Shown: positions 36,643 to 49,818 of the stretch, piece by piece
Position numbering within the stretch: the stretch's first letter is position 1
Layout of the letters: each line of letters starts with the position of its first letter
NCBI GenBank assembly: GCA_030549775.1
Contig: CM060175.1
Coordinates: 83,238,745-83,302,744, forward strand
Reading direction: 5' to 3'
Length of the DNA stretch: 64,000 nt
DNA from: Tamarix chinensis
Lineage: Eukaryota > Streptophyta > Magnoliopsida > Caryophyllales > Tamaricaceae
Made by a program: the position numbers and the translations under genes
The notes under the pieces: generated by a model
Databases searched by the model: none
Told to the model about the DNA's origin: nothing
The model's input: the letters and a program-made list of their open reading frames with translations, nothing else

Positions 36643-36767
36643 ATTACCGTGAATTCCACCGGGTGGAACCAGGGCAACGAAAGTGCCGCAGAGAGAACCA
36701 GGGCAGAAAAATATTTTTACATTTCACTCCTAATGATTTTTAAAATAACATAAATATGGCCAGAAAC

Positions 36768-39700
36768 GTAAAAATCTAACCCCCACTGATGCACAACAAA
36801 AACAAATAAATAGAAAAAGGAAGTGATGAATAGAAGAAACCTACACAACCAAAGTAGAACATTTGAGAACAATCATCACAAAAAATAATTCAAAATTGAT
36901 AAATAAATTAATGATAAACACTAATTCGAGTTAGGGTTTGGGGGATTCAATTTTCGTGTGGATGGTTGTGGTGATTTGGATGGGATAGTTAGGGGTGGAT
37001 TAATAATGAGATTAATCAGTTTTGCAAGATGCTAGGGGTATGGTTGCAAATAAAGGTTGAAAATGTTAGTGGTAGTTTGATTTTATGTGAATGTATATGT
37101 GTATGTATGGGATCAATGTGGCTATGGCAATGCATTCAATTGTATAATTCTATGATATGATCTATGTTAGCCTAAAAAGAAATAATAAAGAGGGTTTTAA
37201 ATTTTCAAATCATATAAAATTGAAAAAAGTTGAGAAAAACTCACACGTGATTCAATTAACATTCAACTTCAATTCTCATTTAAATCATGAAAAACCAACA
37301 TGATTACATGAGGATTTATACTTTATTCAAGTGATTATTCTACACCAAAGATTAGATAAGCAATAAAATAAAATTTACACAAAATCCAATATAAACAATA
37401 GCAAACTCATGCTAAACTTAAAGATAAAACACACTCTTACAAGATCGAATCATATCTAATTGTAACAACTCTTCAAACAAATTTCTTTATGATTAAGTAA
37501 CAAATATAATAATGAGTAATGAAGAAAAAATAAAAAAAACCCAATCTTATTCTTAGATGTGTCTCCCATGTGCATGGCCCATGGCTTCATTAAAATTCTC
37601 AAAAGGTCTGCATATCCTCTTATAATCTATATTACTTTCTTATTTGGTCCATGTGTATTCTTTTAATTCAATTCTTTAACCAAGCCTCTTTTAACGACTC
37701 TTATGAATTCATTAGCTTTCCCTTTGAGTGTAAGAAAAATTTTAGGCCATTCTTCTACACAAGGAATAGAAAAGGGAATAAAAATTCCCACGTGAGAAGA
37801 AAACACATTCAACCAAATGATAAGCATGTGAGAGAACAAGTCGGGTGTCTTATGACATTGAGTTGTGCCACTTGGAATGACAGGGGAAAATTGTACCCAC
37901 AAGGATCTTTCATTTGTTTCAAACTTGTTATAAAATGGAAGTCCAACATCAAAAAACAATTCATTCATGTTGTATGTAGACTCTTTCTTCCACTTCTTAC
38001 ATCAAAATGCAACGTTCCATTCAGTCATCCAAAATACTCTTTGTATGCAAAAAGTCTCATTTCTCACATAAAGGAATAAATGCAGTCCATAAAAATACCA
38101 AAATTTGCATAATTACCAAGCATAAAATAATTTTAAAAAATAAACTCATGCTTCTTGTGAAAATAACATATCACTCGTAAAAAGACCAAATTTCTCTTAA
38201 CTCTTACACATATTTAAGTAAATATAACTAAGTATAAGCATGCTCGAATCATAAAATTTTATATATGATAATTTAAGTAAAATCCCAAATGAACATCATA
38301 ATACACTCAAAATAATTTAAAAATCACAACAATCCACAAAAAATAAATCTGTAGGAGGACAAGAGCCTCATAATCAAAAAAAATCATTTACAACACAAAC
38401 TTTATACATGATTATACTTGGTAAAAACACTTGAGAACACATAATATCATAGTTTCATTCCTATTATAAGAAGTTCACAAAAAAAAACTCATGCTAACAC
38501 AAAACACTTAATTTCTTACACAAAAATCACTAGGATGGTCATTTACTAAAACAAACAAGTAAGAACATACATTAACACATAATTTCTATCTACTAAAAGG
38601 TTAGGTGATTTTCTTAAATCTAAGTTCCAAGAACGGAAAAAGAGAGAAATAATCCTAGTTAGCTAAATTTTCTCCTTGTTGGTTGCTTGATCACATTTTT
38701 TTGAAAATAAATAAACCTTGGTATAAAAATTTTAAAATTCAAAACATAACAATTGGAGACAATGGAAAGAAGAATAGCATACTCCTTCCTTTTCATTTAT
38801 GAGTTTAAAGGAAAATGAATAAAAGATTATCTTTGAAATAATTTTTTTTGGTAAACTGCCATATTTAGGATCCATATTGATGGTTTTTAGGTTCCCTTAT
38901 TTTGTTGATTTATCTTTTTTTCATATCTTTGAATCCTTAGTTTCATTTTAAGATCATTTCATTTAGAGCTCATATTATTGTGCTTTTTCTTACAGATTTG
39001 TATCATTTCTTATGGATTTGTGTTCCGTGAGAATTTCTGGCCAATTTTTGCCTCCACAATATTTTCATATTATTAGTTTGCATGGATTATGAGCCTCCTA
39101 GTATTTTTCAAAATTTCTATTAAAATTGTTGGCAATAATGCCCTATTGATCATTCTGGTGAGCCTTAATCGCATATTTTGAGCCCATTAAGTCCTTTTTG
39201 GTTATCTAAATTTCACAAAAATTATTCCATTTTTATTTATATAATTTTATAATTATTAATATACTATTATACTCTAAGAGTTAATAAATCACACTTTTTT
39301 TTCTTCCTAAAATCTTATCCAAATCTTTTGAGAATTGACCCTAACCTTTAATTATTTTTCATTATGGATGATAACCCGTCATTTGAGCCCTATAATTTTT
39401 TTCCTTTGTAGACATAGAAAAATTAGTTTTGTCTTCTATGGCAAATATTTTAGAAAATATATCATGAGTTAGAAACTTTTCTTTCATGCCATCCTCCTCC
39501 ACTTATTTTTGTGTGTGGTGGCTCAAGGAAAATCACTCCATATCTTCATATTCATGTGGATCCACCTTGAACTTTTGGCAGCTAAGTTGGTTTTAATTTT
39601 TTTAGTTAAACTACCTTTGCACCTTTACCATACACATTAAATCTTCTATTTTTTTTATACCATTCTACCTTAGTCGCTTTATTTATTCTCTCCTACACCT

Positions 39701-41780
39701 CCATTTGCCACCTTATCCCTTTCTTCATCCTTCAAATTTAGTGGCCTTCATGGTCACATCCCACCATTTTTCAAGCTTGATCTTTCTTCCAACTTGATGA
39801 TAAGTTCTTACATCTTTTCTCCATTACTCCTTCTCAATTGTCTTGGCATTTGAGAATTATTTTCTATAATATTTTCTATGTTTTTTTCTATTTTATATCT
39901 TTTTTTAGTGCTAAATCTTGTATATGGATGTGAAAGCTCCCAAACCATAATTAAATAAAAATTTACATGTTTTATGTGTTTTGTTTCAAAGTTAAACATG
40001 ATTTTTTGATTTCTACAGATTCAGTTTGGAGGGGGGTTGTGTTAGTTGGAATCTTAAAGATTTTAATGGTGGATTGGTGAGGTTATTTAGGTTAATTTTG
40101 GTAGATAAGAATATTATATTTGAGTGTGTTTAGGTTATGCTTATTTTGATTGATGTTTGGCGGGCTTTATTGCTCTTATTTGGATAAAAAAAATTGCATG
40201 ATAATGATAGTTATGGTTGGTTTTGTGGAAATATAATGATACCATGATAAATTTCATGCATAATTTTCTTTGATCTAACCATATTAGGATGGTATAATTT
40301 TGATTAAAGTTTTAGTTGATTTAGGTTTTTGTGTTGAATATTCCAAGTGTTATTCTAACTCTTAACTATGCTCTTGAGTTAATCAAGTGTTATTGGTTAT
40401 TTTTGCTCTAAATCTTATACGTTAGGTTTGGTTATCATTTTGAAACATTTTTTAGACTTAAGCTTCTTCGCATAAAATGATATTTTTTACATCTATAAAT
40501 AGTATTTTGCATGACTAGTATTTTCTTTAAAAAAAAAGGTCTCATTTGACTTTGTTTTGGTGTTTTGAATTATTTTCCACCATAAGTGTTATCTTTTAGG
40601 ACCTAAAATATGATTCTTTGTGATTTAAAGTATTTTTAGGATTTTAGGTTAAAGTGGTTTTACTCTATTGAGTATTATATTAACTTGGTTGGCTTGTAAG
40701 CCTTTAGTTTTGGTATTTTGGAATATGCCTTTGGTTTTAATGGTTTTTTTAGCTTAAATCCCAGCTTAGTTTGGACTTGGGTTATGCCCTTTCTCTATTT
40801 TCTTTTTGGTTCAATACTTGAATTGTTTTGGGGCCTTTATTCCTTGTTTGACTTTGGATTCTTGGGATTATTTTAAATGGTTTTGATATCTGATAAGGTG
40901 TAACCCATATTATGTGGTTGTGTGTTGTGCAATTTGTGGTTGGATATCTAACCTTAGATTTGTATGGCTAGATAATAACCCTATCTCAAAATATACTATT
41001 CTTGGGGCTTATAAATCCAAATTTCATAAATCCATCATAACTTTTTCTGTAGGAATCCAACAATCACCTAATTCAATACGCATTTCTAAAACACTAATAT
41101 TAACAATATATTTGGATTTTGTGGTCTAACTCTAACATATGATAATAACCTTCTCATTTTAAAGTTACTATTTCCAAATTCAACCATTTTTATACTTTAC
41201 TAACCTTAGGCCATTTAAGACTACTATAAACACTTCATACAATTTCCTTAGCATATTTTAAATGGTATAACACATTAGAATACCACGATTCACATGTTAA
41301 ATCCACATTGACCAAAATTCCCTTACCGATAACATAAACCTTATTTCATGCAGATCTTACATATACTAGTAACATTATTTCCAAATCCACCAATTTTCTC
41401 CATATGCCGTATTATACTCATTTAACACTCATCATGCCTTCATTAACCCATATAACAATTGTATATCAAATCAAAGAGTTTTCCATATAGAATAACGATA
41501 TCACATAATCTCCACTTACTTATTTTCTATCATATATATTAACCTCATATAATATCAGTGAGAATCATACTTTAAATCACATTATAACAAAAAAAATGTT
41601 ATAACACAAAATTTTCATAACACTTAGCGGCAAAAATCCTAGACTACAACAAGTATCCTTACAAAAAGGACTCGAGTCTCTAAGTATGCAATCATATTCC
41701 TCCTCTTCTGAAACCTTAAGAAAATTGCCTAAAAAATCATAATAAAATACCATTAGGATTAAATGACATACTTAAGGAAG
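36768..41780. other. gene-free AT-rich stretch
   Basis: No recognisable gene. The longest open frame (37651-38079, plus, 142 codons) has no motif I know and lies in AT-rich sequence with no promoter or splice context, so I regard it as chance. Some phrases near 41590-41630 (ATAACAC) resemble the ends of the local LTR-like repeats. Confidence 0.45.
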
Positions 41781-42932
41781 TATTAAGTTAATGGAAGGGT
41801 GAAATAATAAAGGAATACCAAAATAAACCAAATAAGTAGTTTGGAAAAAATTTGCGCAACCAAGAGAGGAGAAATGACAAGGTGTCAAGCCAAGAGGTGT
41901 TAGGAATGGCATAAGCTGCCATTTCTAGGTGGTGTGGACTGGTAGAGGAGGTTAAAACAAGCGGTGACAGTGGTTGAAATGGCTGAAGGTGGTGCGTGGG
42001 TTGCATTTGGGGTGGGCAAATGGTGGGGATGGTATCCAGTTGTTGGTTCCGCAGCCAGGGAAGAAAAATAAAAGAGGGAGGTGTAGTGTGGTTGGTTGAA
42101 GAGTAATTGTGTGAACTATAGTGGAATTTGTTGAAGATTAATGGTGTGATGCGGTGGTTGTTGTTGCAGCTAAGGGGAAAGAAAAAGGGAAAGCGGGTTT
42201 TGGGGTGCTCGGTTGAAAGGTAATGGTGTGGTAGGGTTGCTATTGCTACAACAAAGGGAAGAGAATGAAGAGGGGATTTGCGGTGTGTTTGGCTAGTGAA
42301 TGGGGTTAGGAAGAGAGTATTTCACCTATAATATGGGTGAGAGAAAGGTGGAGGTTACTGAAGGTAGTGGAGGTACTTCGGTTAGTCTCATTGGTGGTGG
42401 TTTTTTAGGTTGTTTTAGCAATGGTGAGGAGGAGAAGAAGTTGTGTTGGTGGCGATGTTTAGAAAAAAAGTGGAGGGATAAAGAGAAGGAGGAGTGAATT
42501 GGTGTATATGTTGCACACACAAAAAGGTTACATGCACAAAGAGAGAGAGAAAGGAAGGTGAGGTGATCAGTCATGTTTGTTAATGCAACCAATCATGCAT
42601 AAAGGAAAGTTGACGGGTGATGGTGAGGTTAGTGTGCGGTCATGGTATAGGAGCATGGAAGGGAGATTTGGTCGGAGAAGAAAAGAACATGTTCATGCAA
42701 GCCCAAGAGGAACAAAGAAAAAGAAGCTGAGAAGGTGGGGGAAGAAAATGAAAAGGAGAAGGAGAAGGATAAAAGGAAAAGGGAAAGAAATTATTTTTGG
42801 GATTAAAATTTAGAATTAGGTTAAGAAAATTTAGGTTAGGGTAAAATAGAAATACAAATTTATCAATATTATAAGTATGTTATGATATTAATTATTTGGG
42901 ATTAGGGTTAGCTAAAATTTGATGTATCACAT
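41780..42932 (-). mobile_element. possible third copy of the local LTR-like repeat (partial)
   Basis: The minus strand beginning near 42932 (GATACATCAAATTTTAGC, then several TAACC phrases) resembles the start of the repeats at 49819 and 55440. It is followed by the same kind of pyrimidine-rich stretch, seen on plus as GGTGG, GGAGG and GAAGAG runs. Open frames here (42300-42497, 42326-42592, 42577-42813) come from this purine/pyrimidine bias. No far end or target duplication was identified. Confidence 0.25.
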
Positions 42933-43255
42933 GTATAGTTTTTCATATGGGACTTACTACATAAGTTTTTCTATCATCCTTATAATGTATAAATTTTATA
43001 AAAAATTGTATATATAAGTTTTTCCATTGCCTATAATGATATATATTTAGTTCAACGGACCTTAATGTATACATTTTTCTATCACCCTTATGATATATAA
43101 TTTGTCCGATGAATCACATTATGATGTATAGTTTGTTCAACAGACCTTAATGTATAGGCTTTTATGTCATCCTTATGATGCATAATTTTTTGAATAATGT
43201 AATGTATAATTTTTGGGATGATGCAGTGTAGAAGTTTGCTTGTCACCCTTTTATG
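42930..43255. repeat. decayed tandem repeat
   Basis: A module containing TCATCCTTATAATGTATAA recurs in degraded form at about 42974, 43082, 43168 and 43234, with GTTCAACRGACCTTAATGTA twice (about 43031 and 43137). Spacing is irregular (70-110 bases). No function is evident. Confidence 0.55.
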
Positions 43256-46200
43256 AATTTTTGGCCAACAAACCTAAAATATAATTTTGGATGTCGTCCA
43301 AGAATTTCATGTCTAACTTATCTATCCCTTGAAAGTGGATAGTGTAATGTATAGATTATCTAACCCTTGGAAGTGGCCAACATGGCAGATTAAATTTTAA
43401 AGGAAGTGGTGATATATGTATTTTCTTAATTAAACTAGCAAGCCCTTGAACACTAACTCAAATAACAAGGATTGGCCCTAAGATTGTTATAAGCCATTCC
43501 TAGACGCGTCTCAAACAATCTTACTTGATCTTGGACCAACCTTGATTTGCTAGCATATAAAGCTCCATTTTGGGTCGACACCCCATATAACACTTGGAAT
43601 AATTTTCCTATTCTCCATCGCATAATACTTTCTCCTTCCCCTTAGCCTGATTTAACTCCTATATATATGGGGTCTTATAGTCTTTTTGGGATATGAGAAA
43701 TCATAATACTATTTTACTATTTTTTTTCTCTATATACTTTACTCCTCATTTCACCCTCGTCATTCTGCTAGTACCAATATCTGTTTTAATCCTTAAAAAT
43801 CTCTTGGTTTGCTAAACCCATATAACAAGTATAATAACCTAATATCCTGTTTCAATTCTTAGACTTATCTATAAAATATTTCAACCAAACAATATGTTTG
43901 TTATGATACATATACATCCATATGTTTCTATTATCAGAATCCTTAAATGCAAAAGTAGTGGTGAAAAATAACTCATTAGATACTTCACCCCGTATCTCAT
44001 TAAAAATAGATAAACATTATTTTATAATGGTGTTTGTTGAGGATTGAGGTTTCAATGAGGTAGGATCATTACTCTTAAATGGTTATTTGCACATTTGAAG
44101 CAAGTTCTTATAAATTTTTTCACTTCATAGATCCTTTATTCTTATGAGACCCAAATTGTTGACTCTTGAAACGCTTACCACTTGACTTTTTTTGGGCCTA
44201 CCATACCATTTGAATCACTAAAATCCTCCCCCTCAACATCAACAAATCTTTGGGCATCAAAAGGAGCCACACTAATTGTTCTAAAATCTTCATTATCCAC
44301 ACTAAAACTTAGATGACTCCCTTGAGATAGAACTCATGAATTTTCTCTAGTTGCATAAGGACCACCAAAAATTGGTGAAGCTCATCTAAGTGGGGAATTA
44401 GGCTTGAAGTGGAATTATGTACGATCTAGGTTGATCAAAATAAAAAAAATCATAAACTTATTAAAATTCATATAACATATTTAGAAACTATTGAGGGGGT
44501 AGTAACTGAAATTTACCTTAATGAATTTCTTCCATATATCTTCTCCACAAGTAACTGCACTAGTGTTTGCATCCCTCCCAAGTCTAGTTTCATTTTTAAG
44601 TTTCACCTATAATAAGTATTTATCCTTTTTTTAGTACAATAATTGTTCACTTGTTGTTTGTAATATTGCACATTGTAAAGTTTTAAAAAGACCATCAATA
44701 ATATTGGATCATCTAGCCTTGTTGAAAGTTGAACTAAGCCTATTTCTTTTCTTAATCTCTTGAGGACATAATTAAAAAAACATTTGATTCCTTGAATCAA
44801 TCTAGTGTGCTTTAGTTCATGAATATGCCATATATCCTACATATATAAGACATTAATCACTTCATTACTTATCCATGGTGGGATCAAAATTAATTGTTTG
44901 AATCTATAAGAAAACTCAGTTGTTTGCATATTTTTAATATATGATACACAGTGAGTTGTTGGCTCAATGGATTAAGCTCTAGCAAAATGGAAATGACACT
45001 CAAACAAGAAACTAGAAAAACATTGACACAAGGAAACTTTATTATTTATACATTCATAGTATTCATCCCTAACTGTAAAAAAATAATGTTAATGAGTAGT
45101 CTAACTATAAAGTCTTGTGTTCTCTCTTTTTCACTCATGTTAATAATAGGTAACGAAGTACAAAACAAGCAACCAATATTCTAAAAGTGAATCACAAATC
45201 ATCACATAATCTCTCCAACAAACAACAGGTCACCAACATTTTAAATGAATTCTCCTTGGCAACACATTTTAAATGATTTGATCAAGAAACAAAGTACTAA
45301 ACACGACATAAGAGTGGAAATCTTCACCAAGTTAAGTAGCTCAAATAGCAACCCAATAAAATTTGCACAAAATCACAAGCCACCAAGATTCCAAGTTCCT
45401 TAGACTATCTTATAGTGATTAGATGCCCTTAAATAATTCCTCTGTGATCTTTCTGAGAACCTATATCAGATACAAGAAAAAAAAAACAAATGGTAAAAAA
45501 CTTAACAAGAAAAAAACACCCCAAGAGCAGTCATATTTTTCATATTCCCAAGACCTTCCTATCAAGAGCATAACTATCAATGCAACTAAGTAATTTTAGA
45601 AACCAACATTTCCCTACGTGATCATAGTAAGACATGGAAATCAAAACAAAATAGACACATCCAAGTAAAAGTAGAAAATAGCAAATGAAGAAAAGTACAC
45701 TCATTAATGCCAGAAATTCTAAAAAGTAATTTAAAAAGAGTGATTATAGAAACTTGCATTTGTTTCCTCGATAACGTATTCAGATAGAAATGTTATAACA
45801 CCCAATATCGAAGTGGAGAATTCTTGATAATGGCAATGAAATAGTGAAGAACAACAGAGAAAGATGCTGATGAATTACTTTAGACCTGGTCACTAGACGA
45901 AATGGATGGAGGAAGACAGAAAAAATGGCAAGGTGTGAAATCGGCAAGGAGGTGGAGATTGGGAGCATAGGAGACGATATGGAGGCTAGTAGGTTTAGCT
46001 TAAAAGATCCTCTTTCTTTTAAAGCTAAATGGCATGGGTTCACAAGTATTTTGACTTGTTTTAAATGATATTTTTATTCGCCAACCATTGTACCGCTTGC
46101 TTTTATTCTGAAAAATTAATTTATCCAAAATCAAAAGCAACTCAAATCTACTTTTAGTTTTTAACTTATAAAAAATAATTTTCATTAATTAGTTTATAAA

Positions 46201-46381
46201 AATAACTTTTAGAAAGTAAAGCCAAACAACACTAGTTACTATGGAATTACCTTTTATAATTACTTATGTAAAAAGTACTTTTTCTAATCAAAACCAAGCA
46301 AGCACTATGGCAGAAGCATCTATGCCACACTAGAATTAATCAACACCGATGTTACAAAAAAAGGAAATGAGCGGTCGCAGG
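43256..46381. other. gene-free AT-rich stretch
   Basis: I see no gene. Around 44950-44980 GTTGGCTCAATGGATTAAGC resembles a tRNA A box, but no B box follows. The minus-strand frame at 45780-46043 (87 codons) has no recognisable motif. Confidence 0.45.
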
Positions 46382-46902
46382 TAGGGATGGCAATCGAACG
46401 ATTTTTATCCGAAATTTGATGGTTTTATCTGTTTGATATATAAATAGTTATGGATAAAGGATATAGAAGAAAGAGATAATATCCGTTGGATTTAGGTATG
46501 GATACAGATAAGGAGTCGTCAAATCCGTATACGTACTTGCATCCGTTTACTCGATAGGAATTATATTGTTACCTTTCATTTATATAACCTTCAATATATT
46601 TTTTAAGGCTAAAAAAGAAAATATAATTAAAAAATAATAATTTAAGTATCTAATTCTACTATTAAATAATTTTTATTTTAAGCTTAATGGGTATCCTAAA
46701 TCTGATGAGTTTTACTTAATAGGTATGTAAATAGATATAGATAACTAAATAAGGATGTAAATAAACGGATATAGATATAAAAGAGGGAGAAATATCTGAT
46801 AAATTTAATCACAAATATGAATATGGATTTTTTATTAAAAATAGATCAGATATTTTATATTGGATATATAAAATATCCGATCCATACTCGTTGTCATACC
46901 TA
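46382..46902. mobile_element. possible non-autonomous DNA transposon, hAT-like
   Basis: The left end reads TAGGGATGGCAATCGAACG and the right end, reversed, TAGGTATGACAACGAGTATGG, an imperfect inverted repeat. The interior is rich in GGATAT/ATATCC phrases and noncoding. TAGGGRTGGCAA ends are familiar from plant hAT elements, but no clean 8-base duplication is visible, so the class is uncertain. Confidence 0.35.
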
Positions 46903-48110
46903 AATGCAGTTGTACTACTGTTTGCTTACCGATGTGGCCTGGCCGCTGGACGTACATTGTCACAAACAAAGGATCAAAATTTTCCTTTCAGGCAAGAACG
47001 AAACTTGGAAGCCGTTTCAACCATACGTCAAAGTCTCAAACATAAGTACGTACTTTAGTTAGTCAACGTGCATGGTCTTGTGACAAGAAAGTTACATCAT
47101 AATTTATTTAAATACCCTAGCTTAGCCAATTAATTAATTAACCCATCAAGTTGCCATAGTAGTCCATAGCAAGGGACACCAACATTCATAAATGAAATGA
47201 CTACTACGCATTGTTATGTATATCAGCAATACAAACGTTGCACGGTTGAGAATGCATGACCCATAAAATAAAACCAACCAAAATGTGAACCTCACAGGTG
47301 GTGAGATCATCACGTGCTATCCCGCCTGTGTAATAGGATTGATCCAATCGCGTATAGACTGCATATTTGGTCTCTGTCGATCTTCTTACGCTGGCGTAAC
47401 TAAACCTGAAGACGTACGACCAAACATTAATTGAATGCTGTAGTTTAAACAGCTCACCCAGCTAGCACCGACGCAATTGGCCGAACTTGGTTTAGGACCA
47501 TTCTTTACAGATTTGGATGTTATCCATATGGACCAGGAAGATGATTTTTCGTTTCTCACAATCGTCAAAAACGTACCAATGAAATGAATGTCATGACCGC
47601 GGCATAATTCTTAACATTATAACATTACATACAACCAATTGTGTAATACAATAAATAACGTTACTCAATCTTTGTTGGTCAAATGATTCGACGCTCTACC
47701 GTTTAGTATATGTGTTTGAGGCATTGCTTTAAGAACCAGATCTGATTGTTCGGTCCGACAAATGAACCGATCAAATCACTGATTAGATTCCATATACCAA
47801 TCATCAGGAGCTCACAATCGGATAAGCAAAACAAAATCAGTTGGTCCAATATAAATTGATAAATCGGTAAAAAAGCACCTAATCGAACCGATCAAAAAAT
47901 CAGTTAGGAATCGATCAGATTTATATATGATTTATTTTTTTTAATATATTTTATATTTTTTATCTAATATATACCGGTGGTCGGACTACTAAATAAGTGA
48001 ATTATTTATAATACCAATTTGATGACCAGTTTAGTTTTTAAAATTATAGTTTAAGGTACAATTGTCTTACCTTAGGTTCTTGTGTGTGTGTGTGTGTGTG
48101 GACAATTATA
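46903..48110. other. gene-free stretch
   Basis: No gene seen. 47720-47920 is rich in degraded copies of AATCGGTTC-like words (CGATCAAATC, CCGATCAAAA), probably an old repeat. A (TG)10 run lies at about 48081-48100, directly before the LINE fragment. Confidence 0.45.
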
Positions 48111-48123
48111 AATCCAGCTCATG

Positions 48124-48786
48124 AAGGATTCGATTAGTTGGACTTATGACGATAAGGAAATTTTCTCGGTTAGGTCCTTTTGTGAGACCTCGTATCAGCT
48201 TCTTCATAATGATGGAAGGAGCAATAGTGAATATAATAGAATTTGGATCGGCATCGCGTCACCGAGGATCGAACTCATTGCATGGTTTGTCATTCAACAG
48301 AAACTTAGTACACGAGACACTCTAACTAGGCTTCATCTCATTGATATAAGGGAGTCAGGGTGTCCTTTCTGTAAAATTAAACAAAAGTCTATCAACCACG
48401 TGTTCCTTCATTACACATTGACGGGTAAGATCTGGTATAGGAATTGTGCTTGGATAGGTTACACTTAGATAATGCTCTTGCTTGGCTTGGAGGCAGAAGG
48501 AGGGGTCTTAGGGAGCAAAATTTGAATGATGCATTTTTTGCAATAATGACAATACAGAAATAAGATAGTATTTGATAGTCATTGAGTTTGTGTTAGATGG
48601 ATGATTATACTAGTCAAAATGATGATCGGGTTTTGGATCATGAATAAGCGAGGGCATTTTCCCTACAGAATCGATGAAGTGGTTCACAATGTGCAGACTT
48701 TCTTTTGAGTTGTTTCTTCCTCTTTTGATATCTTGTCAATCATTGTATTTTGTTTCTCTTGCTATCCCATCTATTAGAGAGAAAAA
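48124..48786 (+). mobile_element. 5'-truncated LINE 3' end with target duplication
   Basis: The plus strand encodes the zinc-binding zf-RVT end of a LINE ORF2 (FSVRSFCETSYQLL, WIGIASPRIELIAWFVIQQK, CPFCKIKQKSINHVF) up to a stop near 48466. It continues in shifted frames (RNKIVFDS near 48560), then a short 3' region and a poly-A end (GAGAGAAAAAAA). It is flanked by a 13-base duplication with one mismatch: AATCCAGCTCATG (48111-48123) and AATCTAGCTCATG (48787-48799). Truncation at the 5' end and a duplication of this length are typical of target-primed LINE insertion. It differs in sequence from the LINE at 31.7-36.7 kb. Confidence 0.8.
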
Positions 48787-48799
48787 AATCTAGCTCATG

Positions 48800-49813
48800 C
48801 AAAATTGTGTGTGTCCATTTTCTGTATGCAGGATCTTGATCTCAAAAATAATTGGATAGTATCCCTGATGAAACATATTACTATAAAAAGGGTTAAGGAT
48901 AAGTCCTATCGATATATTTAAGTATGCTAATAAATTTAAGGCGTATGTTTGCTCTGTTACACATAAAGTGTTGATGTGTCAACTACTTTTTAAATATTTA
49001 ATTATCAAATAATGAGTGATGTATACTATAAATACTTATTATATAACTTACAATTAATATTTTAAAATCAAGTGCTTGAATTACAATGAAAGAATGAAAC
49101 TCATGATACTTCGAGTATTAATAGCAAGATATATTAAGGCACCAATGATGCTTAGATACATTACTTCAATACCTAGTACCCACTCATTATTTACTAGGGA
49201 TGAAAAGGGTCATTTTTCACATTAATTGATCGGTTCACCATTGGCATACTTAACAGTTGCACTTTATTTATATTAAAGCACTCAAAGATATTTATCGTAT
49301 AATTTGTTCGATGGACAATATCCCATCTTAAGTATATTCAAACTGGCATTTGAGACGATACTTGGTGGCTCCCAAGTGTTTCATTTCAAATTCTTTCCCC
49401 AGACAATCTGCAATTTGTCAGATCTCATAGTCCTAATAATATTTAAATCATTGACATAAATGGACACAATAAAAAAGAAAACACAACTTTGATTAAATAG
49501 TTAAACGTATATGACTACATCGAGGATTAGGTTCACCAAACTAATTCTATGTATGATTAAGTACGTGATATACAATTATAGAGAATATGACATATGGATG
49601 TAGATAAATAAATCATAGTATAAATTTGATAAATAGTTAAACATTTAAATTACCAAAAATCAAAGTTAATAGAGCATAGGACATAACACAAGTCTAAAAC
49701 TTAGAGATACCTCAATATTGAAACTTTAATGAAAATTTAATTTTACAAGGCGGTCTTTATATTTTCTTGGCACATGAGCTATTCAAAAACAAAGATCCCT
49801 CAATATTCTTACT
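48800..49813. other. gene-free AT-rich stretch
   Basis: No coding region, RNA gene or clear repeat recognised. Confidence 0.5.
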
Positions 49814-49818
49814 AATGG

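Larger units (their letters stand above)
31711..36708 (-). mobile_element. near full-length LINE (L1-type non-LTR retrotransposon)
   Basis: The minus strand has the plant L1 order: a short leader, ORF1 (DUF4283 plus a zinc knuckle), then ORF2 (endonuclease, reverse transcriptase, zinc-binding domain). It ends in eight A (31703-31710 on plus, as T8). Length is about 5 kb, so it looks nearly complete. ORF1 has one nonsense codon; ORF2 has two homopolymer shifts and three nonsense codons. The 5' end is uncertain: a repeated GAACCAGGGCA lies at about 36666 and 36694, and a 15-bp inverted copy of the ORF1 start lies just outside. I could not find a convincing target duplication. Confidence 0.9.

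Noticed and set aside
37651..38079. 142-codon plus-strand open frame
   Set aside because: No recognisable motif, AT-rich surroundings and no promoter or splice context; likely chance.
44945..44985. tRNA A-box-like word GGCTCAATGGATTAAGC
   Set aside because: No B box or cloverleaf follows within the needed distance.
46050..46310. Possible Tourist-like MITE ending near GCCAAACAACAC
   Set aside because: Arms do not pair well and no target duplication was found.
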